In this document: positions 26,795-36,392 of the stretch, in pieces | How the letters are laid out: the number at the start of each line of letters is the position of its first letter | Numbering within the stretch: position 1 is the first letter of the stretch | DNA from: CAVTLG01 sp963802635 | GTDB lineage: Bacteria > Chloroflexota > Ktedonobacteria > Ktedonobacterales > Ktedonobacteraceae | Assembly: GCA_963802635.1 (NCBI GenBank) | Contig: CAWDJJ010000002.1 | Location: 434,001 to 498,000 of the forward strand | Length of the DNA stretch: 64,000 nucleotides | Direction: 5' to 3' | Position numbers and translations under genes: made by a program | Notes under the pieces: generated by a model | The model's database searches: none | What the model saw: the letters and a program-made list of their open reading frames with translations, nothing else | Told to the model about the DNA's origin: nothing

Positions 26795-28325
26795 CTACAT
26801 TCCCACTCGTGGTCGGTATTGAATTGCTTCAGCCACATGATTTGCAGCAATCACCTCATAATCGCTCAAGTCAGCTATCGTTCGTGCCAACTTCAATACA
26901 CGGTGGAAGGCCCGAGCAGAGAGATGAAGCTGCTGCATGGCAGCTTTCAACAATTTTTCAGCTGAAGGTTCTACCTCACAGCAATCACGGACTTCAGCAG
27001 GCCCCATATCCGCATTGCAAGTCAACTTCGTTCCCGCAAATCGCTGTAACTGTCGCTCACGAGCTGCCTGGACACGGGCACGCACCGTTGCAGAGGTCTC
27101 TACTTGACGCTTATCGGCAAGCTTCTCATAATCGACGCGAGGCACCTCCACATGAATATCAATACGGTCAAGTAAAGGACCACTAATGCGCTTCTGATAC
27201 CGTGCAATAGCTGTTGCCGAACACGTACATTCCTTCACAGGATCAGCATAAAATCCACAAGGACAGGGGTTCATGGCAGCGATGAGCATAAAGTTCGCTG
27301 GATAGGTGATCGTCCCTTGTGCCCGCGAAATCGTGACGACCTTATCTTCCAAGGGTTGACGTAACACCTCGAGCACATTTTGCCCAAACTCAGGCAGTTC
27401 ATCCAGGAAAAGAACCCCACGGTGAGCCAGGCTGATTTCACCAGGACGTGGGATACGCCCGCCACCAACTAGTCCCGCGTGGCTGATCGTATGATGCGGG
27501 GAACGAAATGGTCGTTGCACAATCAGTGGTTTTTCTGATGGAAGCATCCCGCTCACACTATAAATTTTGGTAATTTCGAGGGCCTCATCAATAATCATCC
27601 GTGGGAGAATAGAAGGGATAGTACGGGCAAGAAGGGTCTTTCCTGATCCTGGAGGGCCGCTCATTAAAATGTTATGTCCTCCACTTGCTGCAACTTCCAA
27701 TGCGCGTTTTACATGTTCTTGCCCGCGCACGGCTGACATATCTTGTAGATACATAGCATTATCAACGCAACCTAAGATATGAGGATCACGTTGATACGGC
27801 TCAATCAGTTGTTCACCATTCAGGTGAGCCACAAGCTGCCTCAGCGTTTCAACCGGATAGACTTTCACCCCTTCAATTAATGTCGCCTCAGCGGCATCGG
27901 GAGCTGGCACAAACACGGCTTTCATCTGCTTCTCGCTCGCCAATGCGACCATAGGAAGAATACCATTGGTATGACGTACGCTTCCATCAAGAGAGAGTTC
28001 GCCTAAGAAGAGATACTCACCGATGCTCTCGTCAGCATTCATTTGTCCTGAGGCCCGTAGTATTCCCACCGCAATGGGAAGATCATAGGAAGGTCCTTCT
28101 TTCCGCAGATCTGCGGGAGCTAGAATTCACAGTGATATGTTTAAAGGGGAAGAGACATCCACTATTTTTGATGGCAGCCTTCACACGTTCCTTCGCTTCA
28201 TTGACAGCCGCATCAGGAAGTCCAACGATGATAAACGCCGCGAGTCCATTGGCAAGATCCACCTCGACTTCGATCAAAGCACCCTCTAGACCAAGAACAG
28301 CGCAACTACGTGCCATTGCTAACAT
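26795..28325 (-). pseudogene. comM: YifB/ComM-type Mg-chelatase-family AAA+ ATPase, one frameshift
   Basis: The N-terminal frame (28325 to 28083) has the YifB start MARSCAVLGLEGALIEVEVD, IVGLPDAAVNEAKERV and FPFKHITVN. The second frame resumes with GILRASGQMNADESIGEYLF and contains Walker A GPPGSGKTLLARTIP, Walker B VLFLDELPEF and a C-terminal zinc-finger-like CPCGFYADPVKECTC. One extra base in AATT at 28124-28127 separates them; removing it restores LAPADLRKEGPSYDLPI. ComM is a hexameric branch-migration helicase helping integrate DNA in natural transformation. Everything else is intact, so either the gene was inactivated very recently or this is a sequence error. Confidence 0.88.
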
Positions 28326-28428
28326 ATACCCACACCTCCCTTATCAACTCACTTCAACGTCCTACGTGCATTATGCATGAGTAGCGCTGAAATTGCAAGA
28401 GTGTAGCCGGTCGTCACTACACACGTAG

Positions 28429-31400
28429 CTAGCGGTCGCCGCTCACTGCTACCTCCTCAAGACGGATGGAGAGCAAGCGCGAGACACTATCTCGCATAGA
28501 GACGCCATAGATCACTTGCGCACTCGTCATGGTGACACGATTATGCGTGATGACGATAAACTGAGTACGCTGTGCCAGACGCTTTAAGATGTCGCAGAAG
28601 CGCGTGACGTTCAATTCGTCGAGTGCTGCATCGACTTCATCCAGCAGACAAAATGGCGGCGGGTTGATTTCTAATAAGGAAAAAAGCAGTGCAGCAGAAA
28701 CCAGCGCCCTCTCTCCACCTGAAAGCAACGATAAATCCTGTACTTTTTTGCCCGGTGGCTGCACAATGACATCTACACCTGTAGGCATGCTAGAAGGTGC
28801 CGGGGAATCATCTTCCTCGCTCTTCGCGCTGATCAGTTCCAGGCGCGCAGAACCTCCATTGAACAGGGTGGTAAAATGCTCACGAAAACGCGCGTTGACG
28901 GCCTGGAACGTGACTTCAAATTGCCGCGCCATGGTCACATCCAACTGGCTAATAATGGTATGCAGTTGCTGAGCAGCCTGGTCCATGTCTGCAATCTGTG
29001 CGGAAAGAAATTCATAGCGCGTCTTCGTTTCTTCGTAGAGCTGAGGAGCATTCACATCACACCCTCCCATCACTTTCAGCCGATTACGCAAGATATCGAT
29101 ACGGCGTCGATAACGGCGCAATTGCGCTTCCTCCTCACCAGAAAGTTCGCCATGCTCATCAACTACCGTCGTCTTCTGCGTATCACCATCCTGCTCGCGT
29201 TCCGCCGCCACATTATCATCTTCCACACGGGAGACATGATTTGCTAGCTCTTGTGGATCAGTAATAGCCAGTTCTTCCTGCAACTGCTCTAGCAAGCTTT
29301 CTAGCGCGTCACGTGCCTTCTGGCTCTCTAACAAAGCGCGCCGGTAGATGCTTTCTTGTTCGTTTAAGAACTGCTGTTTTTTCGTTCGCTGCTGCTCCAA
29401 TAGCGTAATCTGCTGGTCAATCTCAGCCAGTTCGCCCTCTATCTCACGCAGGGTATTGGCTAAATTGCGTGCCTGCACACGTGTCTGTTCGCGTGTTGTG
29501 CGCTGCTGCTCAATAGCTTCCTGAAGTGCCTGCCGCCGCTGCTCAGCGTCTTTGATACGCGTCACCTGCTGCTCAACCTGGGACTTTAAATCCAGCGCCT
29601 GCTCGCTGCCCCGCCAGTTGTTGACGCAGCGACTTCGCCTCTTGACGCTTCACAGCCAGCGCGGTACGGGCACGTCCGAGTTCATCCTGCTGACGACGGA
29701 AAGAGGTGGCGCGTTCCTCCATCTCGTACTGTAACTCCTCAACCAGACCGGTCATCTCACGCTGGGACTTCTCATGCGCCCGCGCTCGCTCCTGAGCGGC
29801 AACAACCTCTTGCTCCAGACCAGCTACTTCAGAGGCAAGCTGCTGCTCAACCGAAGCTGCCAATTGTATCTCTGTCTGCACACGTTCTAACTCTCGTTGC
29901 AGAGTTTCCCACCGCTCTGTTCGCTTCATTGATACGCGCAACAATTTTCTGTAAATCTTTATCCAGCGCAGTTTGCTCCGCACGTCGCCCCTCCTGTGCA
30001 CGTTGCACTTCACTGATCAGGTTATTCATCTGGTCAATTAAAGCTTTATGCTCATCCATCTGCTGCGGCAGCTCACGCAACTCTCGTTCATACGCTAACA
30101 AACCCTGCTGAACCCCATCCTTGCCTACGCCACCAGTCAGCCAGCCATCGACATGCAAGGCTTCGCCCTTAAGTGTGACAACCGAGGTAAAGGGCAGATC
30201 AGTATCAGAAGAAGTACTTAAATGCAATGTCCAGGCCAGCAGTTCATGAGCAGCGTTCAGATCGCGCACAATCACCACACCGCGCAACATGCGACGAAAT
30301 AATGCGCTATAGCGCGGCTCACATTGTACCAGTCGCCAGGCAAAACCCATGACATTTTCCTGCAATTCGGGCGATGCTTCAAGAAAACGCTGCAGGACCA
30401 CGCCCTCTACCTGCTCCTGGATCATGCTCACTTCGTCCGCGCCTTCGTCAACGTCCTCATGCTCTTCGCCACGTTCCAGCCAGGCAATCATGGCCTTGCC
30501 CGCCTTCGAGGTCTGCAGATATTCAAGGCTCCGTCGAGCATCCGCCAGCGTCTGCACGACAACAGCCTGCATGTATGGACCAAGTGCCGACTCTAATGCT
30601 AGCTCCATACCGGCAGGCACAACACCCAATTGCGGCACCGGACCAAGCAGACCAGAAAGCTTACCCGCAGGCGCTCGTAATAAAGCTCGCACACCGTCAC
30701 TATAGCCGCTCAAGCTCTGTCGCCAGTTTTTTAACATGTTCAAACGGTCGGAAATCGTCCGCTTACGGCGCTCAGCTTCGTTGAGCAGGGCCTTTAGACG
30801 ATCTAACTCCTGCTGCGCATCAGCAATGATACGCGCAACTGCTTGTTTGCGCTGCGTGACTTGTTGCTCTTCATTGCGCGCCATATCCAGACGTGCACGC
30901 TCATCCACCAGGCGTGTCTCCACTGTACGCAAGGATTGCTGCGCCTGCGCTATCGTATCACGTCTGGCTGCCAGCGTACGGTTGCGCTCTCCCAGTTGCT
31001 TCTGTAGACGTCCTAGCTCGGTTTGCGTAGAACCTAAACGGGCCTGCACCTGGACAAGGTCATTCTGCGCAGAACGCAGACGACGCTCATCCATCTCATA
31101 CTCTTTTTGCGCTCTGGCAACCTGTGCCTCTTGCGTCGCCAGATTAGCCGATCCGGTATCTACCGCTTCATCGGCAAGGTCACATTGCTCTTCAAGATCA
31201 ATTGTTTGTTTCTGGATGGCGATCAAGCGCTCACGAAGGCGGCGCTCTTCCTGCTGAAAATCACCATGCTGACGCTCTAAGCCAACAACACGCTCTTCGC
31301 TGACAGCCAGGTCCCGCTCAACCTTCTGCACAAAATCGTTGGCGTCATTACAGGTCTTGCGCGCTTCACTAATACGCGCCTGGGTTTGCTGACGCTGCGC

Positions 31401-32219
31401 GCGTAACGCACTTGCTTGCTCATTGAGCGCATGCAGGTCAATCTCTACCTGCTGCACCTGTTGTGCTTGCGCTTGCTCTGTGCGTTCGGCGCGCTCTCTG
31501 GTAGTACGCAAACGCCGCCATTGCAAGGCATACCAGGATAATAAGACCTCTTGCAACTCACTATTCAGTTGTCCAAACTCAACGGCGCGTTTCGCCTGCT
31601 CTGCGAGTGGAGCTAAGCGCGGCTCAATCTCGCTGACAATATCTCGCAAACGCTCCAGGTTCAGCTCAGTCTGCTTCAAGCGATTCTCGGCATCCGCACG
31701 CTGTACCTGGAAAGGTCGAATGCCTGCCGCGTCCTCAAAAAGTCCACGCCGCTCCTCAGCGCGCAAACTTAAGGCAGCATCGATCAAGCCTTGCCCAACA
31801 ACTGTATAGGAGTCATGACCGATACGCGCTTGAGCCAGTAATAACAGGACATCTTTGAGACGCACTTTCTGCTTATTGATCAGATACTCATTCTCGCCCG
31901 AGCGATAACTGCGCCGCGTCACCGTAATTTCACTATATTCAGAGGGAACCCAGCCCGTACTATTATCCAGCGTTAGCGAGACTTCGGCCATACCCAGTGG
32001 CGCTTTCCCCTGTCCACCCACAAAAATGATGTCGTCGCTTTTCTTACCGCGCAACTGACGCATGCTCTGTTCACCCAATACCCAGCGCATAGAGTCAGCA
32101 ACATTTGACTTGCCAGCTCCATTTGGTCCCACGACAGCCGTGATGCCGGGACTGAATTCGAGCAGAGTACGTGAAGCAAAACTCTTAAACCCGAGCATTT
32201 CCAAACGTTTGAGATACAC
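28429..32219 (-). pseudogene. smc: Chromosome segregation protein SMC, two frameshifts
   Basis: It begins at 32219 with MYLKRLEMLGFKSFA and Walker A GPNGAGKSNVADSMRW, then coiled coil, a hinge around LSGLLGPVPQLGVVPAGMEL, coiled coil, and the C-terminal head with the ABC signature LLSGGERALVSAAL and Walker B CLLDEVDAALDE. Two single-base shifts, near 29930 and near 29615, break the second coiled coil; in the shifted frames the coil continues without loss (ERWETLQRELERVQ; QALDLKSQVEQQVTRIKD). SMC compacts and separates chromosomes and is usually single-copy and important, so two inactivating indels in an otherwise perfect gene point to sequence error, or to a second smc elsewhere. Confidence 0.9.
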
Positions 32220-32415
32220 TACTTAGCCTGGTCCTTCCCACGAAATTTCGAGAATGTGCACCGCCTCCGATCATACCATAGGGTTTTATCCTCGTCGAGT
32301 CCCCTAACCCAATGACCCAATAACGGGAAAGAGGATGTGGCAACAGCCAATCCTTCGTGCTATACTCTTCTTAAACGTTCTTTGTCTCACAACAATTTTC
32401 GCAAGGAGCACGCTA

Positions 32416-33327
32416 ATGCCGCCAAGGGTTCACCGCCATGGAGAGAGGACTGACGCTCCTGGGAAACCTGAGCGCGTTGAGGCTTCCGGGTCCGCCGGGA
32501 CGCCTTTGTCGGACGTTCTACGAAATCTTGATGCCTTCGTGGTTCCTTATTGTAGCGTGTCTCTCGATCCAGGGTATAGGATGCCAACAGAAGCCGAACG
32601 GGATCTCATCAAGCAGGGAGTGATCGACCCCCGTCTTCTGACAGGTACGAGGGAGACTCCCGAAGCTTCCGAGGCAGACCAAGACATTCAAGATACAACG
32701 AAGCCACCTGAACAAAAACGTCAAAAGATCCTGGCTCGTACAATGGTGAGAACATATCTGGAGGAACGTCACAGTGTCATCGTCCCAAACAGAGAAGGGG
32801 GCAAGAAGATTCAATCAGCCCAGAGTATCCTTGAGAAAGCGAAGCAACTCAAGCTGGATGGAAGTCTGAATTACCTGACCGAAAAGTCTCTGCTGCAGAA
32901 AGCAAAGGCTTGGCAGGCTGCCAAAGATCATCCCGAAGAATATCCCCATGGCTATAAAAGTGACAGTGTACAGCCGGATGATAATGCACCTCGTGCCGGG
33001 TCGTATTACGACAAGAAAGGTCGCAAGCGAGATTATGCGAAGAAACGACAATATGGTCAAAATTCCAGTGAACATGGAAATATGGTGAGAGCGTATTTGG
33101 AGAAACATCACGGTGTCAAGGTCCCCTCTGCGGTTGGGACCAATCGGTATCGATACGTTCCGCAAATACTTGAGAGAGCGAAGGAACTGCACCCACCTCT
33201 GAATTACCTGACCAAGAAGTCCGTGTTAGAGAAAGCTGAGGCCTGGCAGGCTAATCCCGATGGCTATAAAAGTGACAGGGAACAGCGAGGTGATGAAAAC
33301 TTGATGGAGAGAGAGGAGGACCTTTAA
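32416..33327 (+). CDS. Basic hypothetical protein with two copies of an about 80-residue domain
   Basis: A 303-residue protein; AAGGAG lies 7 bases before the ATG at 32416. The N-terminal third is Pro/Glu-rich. Two related domains follow: one from TMVRTYLEERHSVIVP to HGYKSDS and one from NMVRAYLEKHHGVKVP to DGYKSDR, sharing the cores ILEKAKQL and NYLTEKSLLQKAKAWQ. They are joined by a basic linker (DKKGRKRDYAKKRQYG). Predicted helical and positively charged, so nucleic-acid binding is possible. I do not recognise the family. It is divergent from smc. A 17-bp perfect hairpin overlaps the last codons. Confidence 0.7.
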   Translation: MPPRVHRHGERTDAPGKPERVEASGSAGTPLSDVLRNLDAFVVPYCSVSLDPGYRMPTEAERDLIKQGVIDPRLLTGTRETPEASEADQDIQDTTKPPEQKRQKILARTMVRTYLEERHSVIVPNREGGKKIQSAQSILEKAKQLKLDGSLNYLTEKSLLQKAKAWQAAKDHPEEYPHGYKSDSVQPDDNAPRAGSYYDKKGRKRDYAKKRQYGQNSSEHGNMVRAYLEKHHGVKVPSAVGTNRYRYVPQILERAKELHPPLNYLTKKSVLEKAEAWQANPDGYKSDREQRGDENLMEREEDL

Positions 33328-33350
33328 GTGATCAGGTCCTCCTCTCTCTC
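33307..33350. terminator. Long perfect hairpin over the end of the preceding gene
   Basis: Arms of 17 bp (33307-33323 and 33334-33350; GAGAGAGAGGAGGACCT and complement) with a 10-base loop that contains the stop codon. No U-tract follows, so it may be a terminator, an mRNA-stabilising structure or part of the dispersed repeat that starts in its right arm. Confidence 0.6.
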
Positions 33351-33370
33351 ACATTCAGTCTGGTGGACCA
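33340..33370 (+). repeat. 31-bp dispersed repeat, copy 1
   Basis: The block around CACATTCAGTCTGGTGGACC matches 54498-54528 at 28 of 31 positions. Both copies are intergenic. The rest of 33371-33846 holds no recognised gene or RNA. Confidence 0.65.
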
Positions 33371-33846
33371 GCAACCTTGATTTCGTGCAGAGCAAGTATC
33401 GATGTTACCTGGATGTCCATACAGAGAGAGTGCACCTTCCTATACGGACATCATACTCGCTGCATCTGCCCACCTCCTACGTGATGCTCAATAATCGGGG
33501 TAACCGCTTCTGCCTCCTTAGCAAACACCGCGCAATGGCAGGAGTTCGCCCATTTTTGGGACGTCCTTTGCAGCAATAACCCCCAATTACGCTTGCCTTT
33601 GTACTACCTGTATGCAATACTTTCTTCTATCAGTTATACTAGCCATTGCTCACACCTTTATAGACACACGCAGGAGAGCAAAAGCGATGATCATGGAGTT
33701 CGCATCGCTGTTATGGTATAGAAAATTATGAGAATCCGTTCATTATCTAGATAGAGCTTATTCTTCTCTTTAAGATTTCTGTTGTATAGTGTAAAATGAT
33801 CCCATAGACGACGGACGCTACTTTAAGGGATACGAGGGACACGACC

Positions 33847-36384
33847 ATGAAACAGGGAAATGGCACAGAACTGCCAGGGATGGGACAAAATGATCCACGC
33901 AGCGCAAGCATAGGTGTCATCTATGTTTCACCTAGCGATGATAGAAAGAGTGTGCTGGCGGCGATTTTAACACAGGAAAAACTTGGTCGTAAACAAGTTG
34001 CTGTGGTGTTGCCCAATCAGAATAAGGCATTTCAACGCCCACAAGATTTTGATGATCTAAAAAGTGTACAACGACGGCGCAAATTGCGGTCCAATATCGC
34101 TTTTGTTATACCACCCGGGCCTGGATTGGCTGAATATGCTCACCAACGCCACTTTCCAGTGTACTCGACATTGGAAAGTTTTGCCCATACACTGCGCGAG
34201 GAGGGCAATTCCAAGCCCACTGGTAAAAAAGTTGGATTGTTTGGTCGCGCGAAGGCACTGGCTCCCACCGCCAGTGCCGTAGAAGCTGGCGCTACTGCCG
34301 GTGCACTGGCTGCCTCTGACGCAGACCCGCAACCACAATCATCTCCCGCTACCTCTACAGCTCAGGGCAAGCAAGGTACGGCTGGCACGTTGTCACCTCG
34401 GAGACGATCACAATTATTAGCACAACAACGCGCCCAGGCTGCTGACGACAATGACGATGCGGTCGCAGGGACGGATGCACCCACGACAAGCAGAGACAGC
34501 GGAGCATCTTCAGCCATTGCTGGTGCGGCAGCAGGCGTTGCAGGAGGCTTGTTCGCGGCAGATCTGCTCAAGCACAGCGCGGGAGATACAAGCGCTGGCG
34601 GTCAGGATGATTGGGATGCATTGCCACCTGCACCAGGCAAAGCAGGCAGTGATGCCGCCGCCGCAAAAATCCCCTCACAGACACCTCCCGTCACAGCAGG
34701 ATCGCATACGACTAACCAGGCACCGAGCGCAAGCTCGGCTGGTCCCGATATCATTGAGCTACCCAGAACCAAAAGAGACACACTCAAATTGCCTGATCGC
34801 TCAGCCGATGCCGCAACACCTGTGACGCGTGGTGCTCCACGACGCAATAGTGGTCTGATACCAGTGGTAGCGGCAGGTGGTGCGCTCGCGGCAGGTGCAG
34901 CTAACAGCAGTACAGCATCTCCAACCGGCACAGCTACCTCGGCAAGAGGAGCGCGTAACGTTGGCGCGACAGTGCCACCGAAGCGTGGTGGTTCCATGGG
35001 AAGCGGCTATCGCAGTGGCGGCAATTCTGGCCGGAATAGACCCGGATTCTGGTGGCTCATCCCGCTCGTCCTCGTCCTGCTTGTCTTCATCATTGTCGGC
35101 AGCGTTGTCTCCTACGCGGACCCGGGTATCGTACCTGCCTCACTGAGAGGAGCCATTGCAGGTACGCTAGCGCAGTCGCAAGTAGCAGCCACGGTGACGA
35201 TTACGCCGGATAACAAAATAGTGCAGGACAGCTACCAAGTACTGGCCGTCACCGGCACGCCCAGCACCGCATTACATCAGGTCAGCCTGCGCCAGTTGAG
35301 TTTCACGACACCCACACAAACAGAGAAAGTCACCGGCACAGGCCATACACAAACAGCCGGAGTAGAAGCAACTGGTACGATAACATTCAAAAATGGCAGT
35401 TTTACCTCGAGTTATTCAGTCGGCACCACTACATTTACGACCAGTAGTGGTATAGAGGTTAAGACCGATAAGCTCGCAGTTGTGCCAGTCGCAACGTCAG
35501 CCGGTTTTGGTACGCAAACAGTTTCTGCTCATGCAGTTGATCCCGGAACAAATGGGGATATTGCGGCAGGCGCAGTTAATCAAAATGGATGCTGCGGTTC
35601 AAGCTCTATTCTGGCAGAAAATACATCAGCTTTTACCGGTGGGCAAGATCCACTAAACTACTCGTTTATTCAACAGAGTGATGTGAATAGCGTAGTGAAT
35701 GGAGAGCAAGGCGGATTGATGACAGCGGCGAAAACTGGCTTGCAGGGGGAGCTGCACACAGGGGAAGTGCTGGCGAGTACACCCAACTGCCAGCTTGTAA
35801 CCCCGCAGGCCGATCAGACGATAGGACCCAATACTGGCGGAACGAGCGTGACGTCAGCCAATGTGAGCACGTCAGCCACCTGTACGGGCGAGGCTTACAA
35901 TCTGGACGCGGCACAAACGCTGGTGACGAATCTGCTGAAGCAAAAAGCCACCGCCAGCCCCAGAGAGGGCTATATCCCGGTCGGCAACATTGAGATAAAT
36001 ACGACCGTGCAGTCTACCGCCGGTAAGACGGTTTTCTTGCTGATGAATGCGAAAGGCGTGTGGGAGTACAACTTCACAAGCGCGCAACAGCAGGCACTCA
36101 GTAAGCAGCTCGCGGGCCTGTCGGAGGCAACGGCACGTCAGAAGTTGACCGCGTACCCTGGTATCACGCCCAATGGCTCATTCACCCTCACACTAGCTAA
36201 TGGTGCTACGAGCTTGCCAAATCAGTCGGATCAGATTAAAATCGCTATAAAATCTGCGGTAGGACTGAAAGGGAGCAATACAGCCCCCACACCAAACAGC
36301 GGCGGCAATGGCAATGAAGGTTCGTCACAAAATGGAGATACTGGAGCCAAAGGGCTGGTGCGGAGTAGTAGCTCGAAAGGATAA
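33847..36384 (+). CDS. Single-pass membrane protein with baseplate-J-like ectodomain
   Basis: An 845-residue protein. The N-terminal 110 residues form a small alpha/beta domain (ASIGVIYVSPSDDRKSVL, QKLG, VAFVIPPGPGLAEY) without catalytic motifs. A long Ala/Gly/Ser/Thr/Pro-rich linker follows, one membrane helix near 400-423 (WWLIPLVLVLLVFIIVGSV) and a large external domain rich in beta strands, with GTITFKNGSFTSSYSVGTT and the TTSSGIEV segment resembling baseplate J-like proteins. A CC pair and the AFTGGQDPLNY motif recur in the ectodomain of the next gene. It stops 8 bases before that kinase gene, so the two are an operon and probably partners. Confidence 0.72.
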   Translation: MKQGNGTELPGMGQNDPRSASIGVIYVSPSDDRKSVLAAILTQEKLGRKQVAVVLPNQNKAFQRPQDFDDLKSVQRRRKLRSNIAFVIPPGPGLAEYAHQRHFPVYSTLESFAHTLREEGNSKPTGKKVGLFGRAKALAPTASAVEAGATAGALAASDADPQPQSSPATSTAQGKQGTAGTLSPRRRSQLLAQQRAQAADDNDDAVAGTDAPTTSRDSGASSAIAGAAAGVAGGLFAADLLKHSAGDTSAGGQDDWDALPPAPGKAGSDAAAAKIPSQTPPVTAGSHTTNQAPSASSAGPDIIELPRTKRDTLKLPDRSADAATPVTRGAPRRNSGLIPVVAAGGALAAGAANSSTASPTGTATSARGARNVGATVPPKRGGSMGSGYRSGGNSGRNRPGFWWLIPLVLVLLVFIIVGSVVSYADPGIVPASLRGAIAGTLAQSQVAATVTITPDNKIVQDSYQVLAVTGTPSTALHQVSLRQLSFTTPTQTEKVTGTGHTQTAGVEATGTITFKNGSFTSSYSVGTTTFTTSSGIEVKTDKLAVVPVATSAGFGTQTVSAHAVDPGTNGDIAAGAVNQNGCCGSSSILAENTSAFTGGQDPLNYSFIQQSDVNSVVNGEQGGLMTAAKTGLQGELHTGEVLASTPNCQLVTPQADQTIGPNTGGTSVTSANVSTSATCTGEAYNLDAAQTLVTNLLKQKATASPREGYIPVGNIEINTTVQSTAGKTVFLLMNAKGVWEYNFTSAQQQALSKQLAGLSEATARQKLTAYPGITPNGSFTLTLANGATSLPNQSDQIKIAIKSAVGLKGSNTAPTPNSGGNGNEGSSQNGDTGAKGLVRSSSSKG

Positions 36385-36392
36385 ATGCGCGT

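Noticed and set aside
30324..31809. Several plus-strand ORFs of 90-170 codons within smc
   Set aside because: Serine/arginine-rich antisense shadows of coiled-coil sequence.
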